A stretch of DNA of 37,621 nt. Origin: SIG636 sp045592105 (lineage in GTDB: Bacteria; Bacillota; Clostridia; Oscillospirales; CAG-382). Numbering within the stretch: the first letter of the stretch is position 1; the number at the start of each line of letters is the position of its first letter. The stretch is from assembly GCA_045592105.1 (NCBI GenBank), contig JAZNUB010000029.1, positions 1 to 37,621 on the forward strand. Direction: 5' to 3'. A program made the position numbers and the translations under genes. Below the pieces are notes generated by a model. It saw nothing but the letters and a program-made list of their open reading frames with translations. It had not been told where the DNA came from and searched no databases. Positions 23,110-30,513 of the stretch are shown one piece after another.

Positions 23110-25728
23110 ATGAACGATAAACAGTATCCTGTAACTGATAGCGTAGAGGCGCTTGAGCAGCGTATTAGTGATGTACGCAAAGCACAGGAAATATTTTCAA
23201 GATATTCTCAGGAGCAGGTAGATAAAATCTTCCGTGCTGCTGCTATGGCTGCTGACAGGGCGCGTATCCCGCTTGCAAAGCTTGCCGCTGAAGAAACGGG
23301 TATGGGCGTTGTTGAAGATAAGGTAATCAAGAATCACTACGCGGCAGAGTATATATACAACGCTTATAAGGATACAAAAACTTGCGGTGTTATTTATAGC
23401 GACAGCGCATACGGTATTCAAAAAATTGCAGAACCTTTAGGTATTTTGGCTGCTGTTATTCCCACAACCAATCCTACTTCTACTGCAATATTTAAAACTC
23501 TTATTTCGTTAAAAACCAGAAACGGTATTATAATCAGCCCCCATCCGCGTGCAAAGAACTCTACGATTGCTGCGGCAAAGGTTGTGCTTGAAGCCGCAGT
23601 TCAGGCAGGAGCACCTGAAGGGATTATCGGCTGGATCGACAAGCCTTCTCTTGAGATGACAAATATGCTTATGAAGGAATCCGATACCATCCTTGCAACC
23701 GGTGGCCCCGGCATGGTTAAATCCGCATACTCCAGCGGTAAGCCTGCTATCGGCGTTGGTGCGGGTAATACACCTGCGATAATTCACAGCAGTGCGGATA
23801 TCGTACTTGCCGTAAACTCCATTATCCATTCTAAAACCTTTGATAATGGTATGATTTGTGCTTCGGAGCAGTCTACAATAGTATTTGAAGACGTGTACGA
23901 TGCTGTTAAGGCTGAATTTGAATATAGAGGTGCGTACTTCCTTAAGGGCGATGAGATCGATAAGGTAAGGCACACGATGATAATAAACGGCTCGCTTAAC
24001 GCAGCCATCGTTGGGCAGAGCGCGGTTAGAATAGCAGAAATATCCGGCTTTACCGTACCTGCAGGCACAAAGGTTCTTATCGGTGAGATTGAAAGTGTTG
24101 AGCTTTCCGAGGCGTTTGCACACGAAAAGCTTTCTCCCGTGCTTGCAATGTATAAGGCTACCGATGTTGAGGATGCTTTTGCAAAGGCTGAAAGGCTTAT
24201 TGCTGATGGCGGATACGGCCACACTTCTTCGATTTTCATTAACACTATAACCTGCAAGGATGTGTTTGATGCATTCGCAGAACGTATGAAGACCTGCCGC
24301 GTTGTTGTTAATACACCTTCTTCTCACGGCGGTATCGGTGATTTATACAACTTTGCAATGCGCCCCTCTCTAACACTTGGCTGTGGTAGCTGGGGTGGCA
24401 ACAGCGTTTCTGAAAACGTTGGTATTGAACATTTGCTTAACATTAAAAACGTTGCGGAAAGGAGAGAAAATATGCTTTGGTTCCGTGCTCCCGAAAAGGT
24501 TTATATTAAGAAGGGCTGCTTGCCCGTTGCTTTGGGTGAGCTTAGCGATATCAGTAAGACCAAAAAGGCTTTTATAGTAACCGACAGCTTTTTGTATAAA
24601 AACGGCTACTCTAAGCCTATTGAAAACAAGCTTAACGAGCTTGGCATTACTCACACTACCTTCTCTGCGGTTGAGCCTGACCCTACACTTGCAAGTGCAA
24701 AAGCAGGTGCAGAGCAGATGGCAGCTTTTGCGCCTGACGTAATAATTGCGCTTGGCGGTGGCTCTGCAATGGATGCCGCTAAGATCATGTGGGTGCTTTA
24801 TGAACATCCGGAAGTAGATTTTATGGATATGGCTATGCGCTTTATGGATATACGTAAGCGTGTATACGGCTTCCCCAAAATGGGTGAAAAGGCATATTTC
24901 ATCGCTGTACCCACGTCTGCCGGTACCGGCTCTGAGGTAACTCCGTTTGCTGTTATTACCGATGAAAAGACAGGTGTAAAATATCCGCTTGCTGATTATG
25001 AGCTTATGCCCGATATGGCTATTGTTGATGCTGATTTGATGATGAGCGCACCTAAAGGACTTACGTCTGCATCCGGTATTGATGCCGCCGTTCACGCGCT
25101 TGAAGCATACGCTTCTATAATGGCAACAGATTTTACAGACGGTTTGGCTCTGCGCGCTCTTAAGATGGTATTTGAAAATCTACCCAGCGCTTATGACAAC
25201 GGTCAGACCGATGCAGTAGCAAGAGAAAAAATGGCCAACGCGGCTACTATGGCTGGTATGGCGTTTGCAAACGCTTTCCTCGGTGTTTGCCACTCTATGG
25301 CACATAAGCTTGGCGCGTTCCACCATTTACCTCACGGTGTGGCAAACGCTTTGCTTATTAATGAGGTAATACGCTTTAACGCAGTTGAGGTTCCGCCTAA
25401 AATGGGTACGTTCCCGCAGTATACACATCCGCACACGCTTGCACGCTACGCTGAGGTTGCAGACTATCTCGGCATCAAGGGCGAAAACGATACCGAAAAG
25501 CTTAACGGTTTGATTAACGCTATTGATGAGCTTAAGGGCAGAGTTGGTATTAAGGCAACTATTAAGGATTACGGTGTTGACGAGGCTGATTTCCTTGCAA
25601 GGCTTGACGAGATGACAGAGCAGGCGTTTGACGATCAATGCACAGGTGCAAACCCGCGCTATCCTTTGATGAGCGAAATAAAGAAGATGTATCTTAACGC
25701 TTATTACGGCACAAAGGAGGAAGTATAA
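23110..25728 (+). CDS. adhE: Bifunctional aldehyde/alcohol dehydrogenase
   Basis: An 872-residue fusion that reduces acetyl-CoA to acetaldehyde and then ethanol, regenerating NAD+ during fermentation; the enzyme forms spirosomes in the cytosol. The N-terminal aldehyde dehydrogenase half (about 1-440) has catalytic Cys250 in DNGMICASEQS. After a linker, the C-terminal iron-dependent alcohol dehydrogenase half has the NAD-binding GGGSAMDAAK, PTSAGTGSEVTPF, and the metal histidines in HSMAHKLGAFHHLPHG. Length matches the family. GGAGG precedes the ATG. The stop codon shares its last base with the ATG of the next gene. Confidence 0.96.
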   Translation: MNDKQYPVTDSVEALEQRISDVRKAQEIFSRYSQEQVDKIFRAAAMAADRARIPLAKLAAEETGMGVVEDKVIKNHYAAEYIYNAYKDTKTCGVIYSDSAYGIQKIAEPLGILAAVIPTTNPTSTAIFKTLISLKTRNGIIISPHPRAKNSTIAAAKVVLEAAVQAGAPEGIIGWIDKPSLEMTNMLMKESDTILATGGPGMVKSAYSSGKPAIGVGAGNTPAIIHSSADIVLAVNSIIHSKTFDNGMICASEQSTIVFEDVYDAVKAEFEYRGAYFLKGDEIDKVRHTMIINGSLNAAIVGQSAVRIAEISGFTVPAGTKVLIGEIESVELSEAFAHEKLSPVLAMYKATDVEDAFAKAERLIADGGYGHTSSIFINTITCKDVFDAFAERMKTCRVVVNTPSSHGGIGDLYNFAMRPSLTLGCGSWGGNSVSENVGIEHLLNIKNVAERRENMLWFRAPEKVYIKKGCLPVALGELSDISKTKKAFIVTDSFLYKNGYSKPIENKLNELGITHTTFSAVEPDPTLASAKAGAEQMAAFAPDVIIALGGGSAMDAAKIMWVLYEHPEVDFMDMAMRFMDIRKRVYGFPKMGEKAYFIAVPTSAGTGSEVTPFAVITDEKTGVKYPLADYELMPDMAIVDADLMMSAPKGLTSASGIDAAVHALEAYASIMATDFTDGLALRALKMVFENLPSAYDNGQTDAVAREKMANAATMAGMAFANAFLGVCHSMAHKLGAFHHLPHGVANALLINEVIRFNAVEVPPKMGTFPQYTHPHTLARYAEVADYLGIKGENDTEKLNGLINAIDELKGRVGIKATIKDYGVDEADFLARLDEMTEQAFDDQCTGANPRYPLMSEIKKMYLNAYYGTKEEV

Positions 25729-26483
25729 TGAACATTGTTAACGATAACGTTCTTGCTGTCAGACCCACCAAAACAATATTCCGTGACGGTGATACGGTTG
25801 TTAAGCTTTTTAATAAAAGCTTTTCCAAGGCAGACGTTTTGAACGAGGCTTTAAACCAAGCAAGAGTTGAGCAAACTGGTCTTAACATTCCTCGTATACT
25901 TGAAGTTATGACTATTGACGGATGCTGGGCATTTCGCGCTGATTACATCCCCGGTCAAACGCTTCAGCAGCTTATAGACAGCAATCCCGATAAGCTTGAT
26001 TATTACATGGATATGTTTGTGGACCTTCAGCTTGAAATGCATTCTCACACCTGCCCGCTTCTTAATAAGCTTAAGGATAAGATGCACGACAAGATAGAGA
26101 AGACCGATCTTGACGCTACAACGCGTTATGAACTGCACACAAGGCTTGAGTCTATGCCAAAGCATAACAAGCTTTTGCACGGCGATTTTGACCCCTCCAA
26201 CATCATAATATCCGATAAGGGAGTTCCGTTTATATTGGACTGGTCGCACGCTGTACAGGGAAACGGTGCTGCTGATGCCGCACGTTCATATCTTATGTTT
26301 TGGCTTGCGGGCGAAAGCCAGCTTGGTGAAAAGTATCTTAAGCTTTATTGCAAGAAGAGCGATACTGCAATGCAGTACGTTCAAAAGTGGATGCCTATTA
26401 TTGCTGCTTCTCAATCCATAAAGCGCATCGAAGCGGAAAAAGAGCTTTTGCACCGTTGGACAAACGTTGTAGAATACGAATAA
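25728..26483 (+). CDS. APH-fold kinase (aminoglycoside phosphotransferase-like)
   Basis: A 251-residue protein of the APH/choline-kinase fold. The N-lobe shows the nucleotide lysine in GDTVVKLFNKSF. The catalytic loop is LLHGDFDPSNIII (Brenner motif HGDxxxxN), and the metal-binding aspartate is in FILDWSHA. Such proteins phosphorylate sugars, choline, amino sugars or antibiotics; the substrate cannot be read here, and a resistance role is not implied. It overlaps adhE by one base (TAATG) and has AAAGGAGG (25712-25719) inside adhE, so it is translationally coupled to it. A small inverted-repeat element begins six bases past its stop. Confidence 0.82.
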   Translation: MNIVNDNVLAVRPTKTIFRDGDTVVKLFNKSFSKADVLNEALNQARVEQTGLNIPRILEVMTIDGCWAFRADYIPGQTLQQLIDSNPDKLDYYMDMFVDLQLEMHSHTCPLLNKLKDKMHDKIEKTDLDATTRYELHTRLESMPKHNKLLHGDFDPSNIIISDKGVPFILDWSHAVQGNGAADAARSYLMFWLAGESQLGEKYLKLYCKKSDTAMQYVQKWMPIIAASQSIKRIEAEKELLHRWTNVVEYE

Positions 26484-26489
26484 AAAGCA

Positions 26490-26631
26490 GGGGCTGTCTC
26501 AAATTGAAATTTTGAGATGGAACCATATACAAAAGCAACAAAAAAATCAAGGGCAGCCAAATAATGCCCTTGATTTTTTTGTTAAGGTTGCACATAGCGT
26601 TCACAATTTGTTAATGCTATGAGACAGCCCC
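26490..26631. mobile_element. 142-bp terminal-inverted-repeat element (MITE-like)
   Basis: Perfect 12-bp terminal inverted repeats GGGGCTGTCTCA (26490-26501) and its complement (26620-26631) bound a non-coding segment. The segment holds a second small hairpin near its left end and a strong internal terminator. No target-site duplication is obvious. The size, ends and lack of coding suggest a non-autonomous element. Alternatively the ends form one large stem serving as the transcription end of the adhE unit. Confidence 0.6.
26541..26580. terminator. Strong terminator inside the inverted-repeat element
   Basis: A perfect 14-bp stem (26541-26554 with 26566-26579) with an 11-base loop, A-rich on one side and T-rich on the other, able to work in both directions. 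It probably ends the adhE-APH transcript. Confidence 0.85.
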
Positions 26632-26640
26632 GCTTGTAGC

Positions 26641-27027
26641 GTGGTGAACAAAACAAAAACTTCACAAGATAGGTTTGTTCCTCTTAATTCAATTAGTTTT
26701 AACGCATTAAAATCTTTGTACCTTTCGTCTAACGGAAACGGCTACATTTTCAAAAGCCCAAAGGATCCAGAAAAGCCGATAGCGTTAAGCACGTTTTCGC
26801 ATCAGTACAAAGCAACAATAACAGAGCTAAAGCGGCAAAACCCAAGTTTGCGATATCTAACGCCGCACAAGCTTCGTCATTCTTTTGCTACCCACGCTTT
26901 GCAAGCAGGAGCAGACATTGAAACAGTACGGCAATTGTTAGGTCATTCAAATATAAGCACAACGCAAATATACGTCCATTACTCTAATGACAAACTAACG
27001 AAAGCCGTGAACAATTTGCCGTTTTGA
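26641..27027 (+). pseudogene. C-terminal remnant of a tyrosine recombinase/integrase
   Basis: An open frame of about 128 codons encodes only the C-terminal half of a phage/ICE-type integrase catalytic domain. It keeps the HxxR box (HKLRHSFATHALQAG), the following histidine (LLGHSNIS) and the nucleophile tyrosine region (TTQIYVHYSND). The first catalytic arginine box and the whole N-terminal DNA-binding domain are missing. The remnant begins 10 bases after the inverted-repeat element and has no ribosome-binding site; its nominal GTG start is just the first in-frame option. It points toward a tRNA-Leu 3' half 24 bases downstream, as integrases commonly do at attachment sites. Confidence 0.85.
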
Positions 27028-27051
27028 TACTGTCACTTTGATAGTTCTTTT

Positions 27052-27102
27052 CTTAGAAACCAGTGCTTCGGCTTGCAGGTTCAAGTCCTGTTAGGCGCAC
27101 CA
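27052..27102 (+). pseudogene. 3' half of a tRNA-Leu(UAG): attachment-site remnant
   Basis: From the anticodon loop CTTAGAA (27052-27058; anticodon TAG) onward, the tRNA is intact: 3' anticodon strand ACCAG, a variable arm with a TTCG loop, T arm (27075-27091), acceptor strand TAGGCGC (27092-27098), discriminator A and CCA (27100-27102). The expected 5' half is absent upstream. Integrases often cut in the anticodon loop and rebuild the 3' half, so this is most likely one end (attL/attR) of an integrated element. Confidence 0.8.
27083..27102 (+). repeat. 20-bp tRNA-Leu 3'-end direct repeat, copy 1
   Basis: This is the end of the T loop through CCA. It is identical to 27246-27265. The pair brackets about 143 bp, suggesting a second attachment or excision scar. 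Confidence 0.8.
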
Positions 27103-27208
27103 AAACAACAGCCACTCCGATAGGGGTGGCGTTTTGTTTTGGTGGGGGGAAAATGGCAGGGCTTGATACGAACTCTGCGGTTTTAGGAGCGAAGCGGACA
27201 AAAACGCA
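27101..27208 (+). repeat. 108-bp dispersed direct repeat, copy 1
   Basis: It starts at the tRNA-Leu CCA and includes a terminator hairpin. It is nearly identical to 28836-28945: three substitutions and two single-base insertions. Confidence 0.9.
27111..27140 (+). terminator. Terminator inside repeat copy 1
   Basis: An 8-bp stem with one G-T pair (27111-27118 with 27123-27130), loop GATA, followed by GTTTTGTTTT. This would be the native terminator of the tRNA-Leu transcript. Confidence 0.75.
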
Positions 27209-27211
27209 GGA

Positions 27212-27232
27212 GAAAGAGCCGGGGGCTCTTTC
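27212..27232. repeat. Perfect hairpin after repeat copy 1
   Basis: A 9-bp stem (27212-27220 with 27224-27232) with a three-base loop. There is no T-run and its function is unknown. Confidence 0.5.
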
Positions 27233-27245
27233 GTTCGCGAGTGGA

Positions 27246-27265
27246 AAGTCCTGTTAGGCGCACCA
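27246..27265 (+). repeat. 20-bp tRNA-Leu 3'-end direct repeat, copy 2
   Basis: Identical to 27083-27102, including CCA. The rest of the tRNA is missing, so it is an isolated scar. Confidence 0.8.
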
Positions 27266-27293
27266 AAAAAGTCAACATTCGTTGATACAAAAT

Positions 27294-27321
27294 AGTCATC
27301 TCTTTACGAGGTGACTTTTTT
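27294..27321 (+). terminator. Terminator downstream of the second tRNA-Leu scar
   Basis: A 9-bp stem with one G-T pair (27294-27302 with 27308-27316), five-base loop, then a run of six T. Confidence 0.8.
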
Positions 27322-27502
27322 GTTTACAACAGCTGAAAATCCTTTATTTACAAGGGCTTTCGGCCATTTCGCTTTATATAGGGCTGTCCAAATACAGCCT
27401 GTGGCTGGCGTTTATTTTACACACTATTGGGTTTATCGGTTTCAAACGCCCTTTTTCTTCTGCAAAGGGGGGTCATTTTTAAAAAGCAACTAATTCTAAA
27501 AC
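27322..27502. other. Non-coding spacer in the accessory segment
   Basis: I see no supported gene here. A 60-codon open frame crosses it but has no ribosome-binding site and an improbable composition. It is probably decayed element DNA. Confidence 0.5.
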
Positions 27503-27538
27503 AGAACAAGGATGCTACCGCAGTAACATCCTTGTTCT
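27503..27538 (-). terminator. Hairpin downstream of the orphan membrane-protein gene
   Basis: A perfect 12-bp stem (27503-27514 with 27527-27538) and 12-base loop, followed on the minus strand by GTTTTAG. It is a plausible but weak terminator about 78 bases past the gene's stop. Confidence 0.5.
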
Positions 27539-27615
27539 AATGTATATTTGACCCTTAACATAGTGCTTTTGGTTGTGTTTTAGTTTAGCTATTATCAAAA
27601 ATTCTTTGTAAATCA

Positions 27616-28428
27616 TTAATGAAATACTTCATTTATAATTAACGACACAAAAGATGCTCCTAAGGCTATTGCACCGAGAACAGAAATTAAAGCAGCTACT
27701 TTTGATGCTTTTCTTAGCGAAATGAAGGCAAAAACAAGGGATGCTACCGCAAAAATCAAGCCGAAAAGCCACTGCCCTGCAAACCAATTAAAAACAAACG
27801 AAAGTATTGCACATGCTAAACCACTCAATACATAAATCCCTCTGTTTTTCTTAAGCGGATCGGTATACGAAATTTTGCTTTCGGTATCCGAATTTTCGTA
27901 CAACTCTTTTGGTGTGAACTGGGGACGAACCGCTTGGAATAACAAAGGCTGCTTTAGGTTAAGCACTGTGTACCATGTGCCATCGTTAAGTCGTGTAGTA
28001 AGCTCATCGATGCCTATGTTCGGAAAATCGTAGGATTTGGGGTACATATCCTGAATCATTAAGCACAAAGCCGCACCCATTTCATACGATATTGGAACTT
28101 CCGAAACATATGCCAAAACGCCCGTAGGATGATAAGAACGCATATTTGCTTCGATGGGAGAAACAACAACACCCGAGGCACAAAACAGTATTTCTTTAGG
28201 TGGATGACCGGGGTCGGTAAAAATAGCGTTCAAAATATCCTGTGTTACCGAAGATGTAACAATTTCCTTTTTCTTTTGATAAATTGCACTTCGAATGTTG
28301 TTAACAGCAGCAGCGCTGTAATACAACGCTTGTGCGTTTTGCGCAGAACTTTGCAATCTTTCGGCAAAGTGTTCACCGACCGCATAGCCAATTTTGCCAG
28401 CAACATATAAATCTGTAATGGTTCCCAT
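27616..28428 (-). CDS. Orphan membrane protein with large soluble N-domain
   Basis: A 270-residue protein I do not recognise. Residues ~1-190 are soluble: a helical start (AGKIGYAVGEHFAERL), then a mixed region with FCASGVVVSP and a conserved-looking LKQPLLFQAVRPQF. The C-terminal ~75 residues hold three hydrophobic segments (about 200-216, 218-236 and 244-265). There is no signal peptide, so the soluble part is probably cytoplasmic. AGAGGATT lies upstream of the ATG at 28428. No promoter lies between this start and the terminator at 28457-28491, so expression would need readthrough from the upstream structured RNA. It lies between two direct repeats and looks like cargo of an integrated segment. 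Confidence 0.75.
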   Translation of the reverse strand: MGTITDLYVAGKIGYAVGEHFAERLQSSAQNAQALYYSAAAVNNIRSAIYQKKKEIVTSSVTQDILNAIFTDPGHPPKEILFCASGVVVSPIEANMRSYHPTGVLAYVSEVPISYEMGAALCLMIQDMYPKSYDFPNIGIDELTTRLNDGTWYTVLNLKQPLLFQAVRPQFTPKELYENSDTESKISYTDPLKKNRGIYVLSGLACAILSFVFNWFAGQWLFGLIFAVASLVFAFISLRKASKVAALISVLGAIALGASFVSLIINEVFH

Positions 28429-28456
28429 AATAATCCTCTTTTCTTAAAAAATTCTC

Positions 28457-28491
28457 AAAAATAAAAAGTGCGCCAACCGAAGTCAACGCAC
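28457..28491 (-). terminator. Intrinsic terminator in the leader of the orphan membrane-protein gene
   Basis: A 10-bp stem with three wobble pairs (28468-28477 with 28482-28491) is capped by a C(TTCG)G tetraloop. On the minus strand TTTTTATTTTT follows. It ends 28 bases before the ATG at 28428. Confidence 0.88.
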
Positions 28492-28669
28492 CGAAAAACG
28501 CAACTCCGATTGTCGCCAAACAAATCCTAAACGTAAAAGGTAAACCTCATTACAACCCAGGTGGAATTACGTTTTTACCGTATTCAATAAGTTGTAATGG
28601 CAAAAGGATATAAAACCCCTATAAAAATATAAAGGTCCACCTTTTACTCGTTATTCAGATTTGTTTGGC
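28462..28669 (-). ncRNA. Candidate structured RNA, about 207 nt (leader attenuator or sRNA)
   Basis: Transcribed leftward from the promoter at 28676-28704, with the expected 5' end at about 28669. Nested stems: P1, 12 bp perfect, pairs the very 5' end (28658-28669) with 28515-28526. P2, 14 bp with two G-T pairs, pairs 28634-28647 with 28533-28546. P3, 9 bp perfect, pairs 28591-28599 with 28548-28556. P4 pairs 28579-28585 with 28564-28571 with one bulge. A 34-base, AU-rich bulge separates P2 and P3 on the 5' side. An alternative small hairpin (28632-28645) would compete with P2. A UUCG-capped terminator ends the RNA 28 bases before a gene. I match it to no known riboswitch; sRNA and cis-attenuator both fit. 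Confidence 0.65.
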
Positions 28670-28675
28670 AAAAAA

Positions 28676-28704
28676 AGTATATCACATTTTTAGATGGAAA
28701 TCAA
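28676..28704 (-). promoter_or_regulatory. Promoter of the structured RNA
   Basis: Minus strand TTGATT (28699-28704), 17 bp ending TGA (extended -10), TATACT (28676-28681). It places the transcript start at the first base of stem P1. Confidence 0.8.
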
Positions 28705-28774
28705 TATATTTTACGCAATTTGACCCCCACATCGGCAAATTTTCTTAAATTTGAAACCCGCAAGATACCCGTGC

Positions 28775-28808
28775 AAGACTTTACACCCCATTTTTAGGTT
28801 AAAGTCTT
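28775..28808. repeat. Hairpin upstream of the structured RNA promoter
   Basis: A perfect 9-bp stem (28775-28783 with 28800-28808) with a 16-base loop. There is no T-run and its role is unknown. Confidence 0.5.
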
Positions 28809-28835
28809 TCTTGTATCAATCTTGATGGGATAATT

Positions 28836-28945
28836 CAAAACAACAGCCACTCCGATAGGGGTGGCGTTTTGTTTTGGTGGGGGGGAAAATGGCAGGGCTT
28901 GATACGAGCTCTGCGTTTTTAGGAGCGAAGCGGGCAAAAAACGCA
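28836..28945 (+). repeat. 110-bp dispersed direct repeat, copy 2
   Basis: Nearly identical to 27101-27208, including the terminator hairpin (28846-28865 and T-run to 28875), but not attached to any tRNA sequence. With copy 1 it brackets the orphan gene and its structured RNA. Confidence 0.9.
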
Positions 28946-29032
28946 TTAAGCCCCCACCGTAAACAAACGGCAGGAGCTTTTTGTCTTACTACATCAGAAG
29001 CACAGGGTGCTTTTTCAAAAGCTTAATAATAG

Positions 29033-30376
29033 TCATTCGTCCTTTGGCAGGCGTTTAAGGAACACAAGCAAAAACGGAAGTGAAACAAGCGCGCTGGCAA
29101 AATACGCAAGCGGCTGTGCAAGCTCTATGCCCAAAACGCCTATAAACCGCGGAAGCACCACGCAAAGCGGGATAAACACAAGCCCGCTTTGAAGGCACGA
29201 AAGCAACAGCGCGCGAAAGTTTTTGCCTATGCTTTGAAACATCATCGTTGCCACCACCGATATGGGCAAGAACATAAGGAATGCGCATTGTATCCGCAAC
29301 GCTTGCCCGCCTATGGCAACAACCTCTGCTTCCTTTCGGAAAATCTGTATAATTTGCGGAGCGAGGGCAAAGCATCCGCACGCAATCAAGCCTATAAAGC
29401 CTGCGCCGAAGGCAAGCGTGAACAAAGCGCCCTTCTTAACGCGGGAGTATTTTTTTGCGCCGTAGTTAAAGCCCGATACAGGCTGAAAGCCCTGCCCGAT
29501 ACCAAGCCCAACGCTGAAGATAAGGCTGCTTGTTCTGCCAACGTAGCCCATAGCGGCGATAGCGGCATCGCCAAACGCCTTTGCCTGCCCGTTAAGCACC
29601 ATTGTTGACACGCTGTTAAGCCCCTGCCTTGCAAGGCTTGGAAGCCCCGTTACTATTATATCGCCAAGCGTTTTAGGCTGTGCCTTAAGATAGCGCGGCG
29701 ATATTTTGCTTTGCGTTTTGCCAAGCAGAAACATTGAAAACAGTATCGCAAACGAGATATACTGCGATATAGCCGTGGCAAGCCCCGCGCCCTCTATGCC
29801 CAACCCCAGCGTGAAGATAAACAAAGGGTCCAGCGCGATATTAAGAAGCCCGCCCGTGGTTAAGCCCACCATTGCAAGGAATGCCTTACCCTCGTAGCGA
29901 AGCACGTTGTTTAAAACACAGCTTGCCGTCATAGCAGGTGCGGCTATAAAAATCATACGCCCGTAATCCATAGCGTATGGCAAAATTGTATCCGTACTGC
30001 CAAGCAAGCGCATAAGCGGCTTTAAAAACAAAAGCCCGAAAAGCATAATCAAAGCTCCGCACACCAACGCGCCAAAAAAGCCTGTGGAGGCGTATCTGCT
30101 TGCCTGCTCCTGCTCCCTTTTGCCAAGCAGGCGGCTTATGTTACTGCCCGCGCCGTGCCCAAACATAAAGCCAAACGCTTGCAGAATGCTCATTATACCG
30201 AAAACAACCCCTGTTGCGCCGCCCGCGCTTAGCGATACCTTGCTTACAAAATACGAGTCTGCCATATTGTAAACATTTGTTATTAGCATACTTATGGTGG
30301 TTGGAACACCTAAAGAGATTATAAGCGACGGTATTGGGGTTTCCGTCATTTTTCTGTATTGATTGTTGTTTTCCAT
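29033..30376 (-). CDS. MATE-family multidrug/metabolite efflux transporter
   Basis: A 447-residue integral membrane protein with about 12 hydrophobic segments in two similar halves. It exchanges cations for drugs or metabolites across the cytoplasmic membrane. Family features include the first-helix region IPSLIISLGVPTTISMLITN, YNMADSYFVSK, the FGHGAGSNISRLLGK loop, and in the second half GIGQGFQPVSGFNYGAKKY. Length matches the family. The ribosome-binding site is poor (GGTAC), and only an extended -10 element is visible upstream, so expression may be low or regulated. From here rightward the DNA contains many more GCG/CGC triplets than the left part of the window. Confidence 0.92.
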   Translation of the reverse strand: MENNNQYRKMTETPIPSLIISLGVPTTISMLITNVYNMADSYFVSKVSLSAGGATGVVFGIMSILQAFGFMFGHGAGSNISRLLGKREQEQASRYASTGFFGALVCGALIMLFGLLFLKPLMRLLGSTDTILPYAMDYGRMIFIAAPAMTASCVLNNVLRYEGKAFLAMVGLTTGGLLNIALDPLFIFTLGLGIEGAGLATAISQYISFAILFSMFLLGKTQSKISPRYLKAQPKTLGDIIVTGLPSLARQGLNSVSTMVLNGQAKAFGDAAIAAMGYVGRTSSLIFSVGLGIGQGFQPVSGFNYGAKKYSRVKKGALFTLAFGAGFIGLIACGCFALAPQIIQIFRKEAEVVAIGGQALRIQCAFLMFLPISVVATMMFQSIGKNFRALLLSCLQSGLVFIPLCVVLPRFIGVLGIELAQPLAYFASALVSLPFLLVFLKRLPKDE

Positions 30377-30513
30377 AGTAGTTGTACCGCGTTTTCCGTT
30401 TTTTTTATATTATACCACAGTTTTTGCCGTATGGTTTTATAAATTTTGCCATATTTACCTTGGCTAAACAAGGTTTTTATAGGAAAATGCAATACAAGCC
30501 TTAATATGCGTTG
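30377..30513. other. Intergenic region between the M56-LRR and MATE genes
   Basis: No gene is seen here. On the minus strand an extended -10 box (TGGTATAAT, TATAAT at 30409-30414) could start the MATE transcript; its -35 is poor. A 6-bp hairpin ACCTTG/CAAGGT (30457-30474) is followed by T on the plus strand only. Confidence 0.45.

Noticed and set aside
27063..27257. A 64-codon plus-strand frame across the tRNA-Leu remnant and repeat copy 1
   Set aside because: It translates tRNA and terminator sequence, a common false gene next to tRNAs.
27311..27493. A 60-codon plus-strand frame
   Set aside because: It has no ribosome-binding site, starts inside a terminator T-run, and has no recognisable content.
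28370..28519. A hydrophobic ~50-codon minus-strand frame beginning at a TTG inside the structured RNA
   Set aside because: It starts in stem P1, runs through the terminator T-run (which forces hydrophobic codons) and continues out of frame into the next gene. The stems and terminator explain the sequence better, though a tiny membrane peptide is not fully excluded.
28560..28669. A T-box or known metabolite riboswitch in the leader of the orphan gene
   Set aside because: The GGTGGACC stretch resembles part of a T-box but lacks the TGGNACCGCG context and a specifier loop; no other riboswitch core motif is seen.
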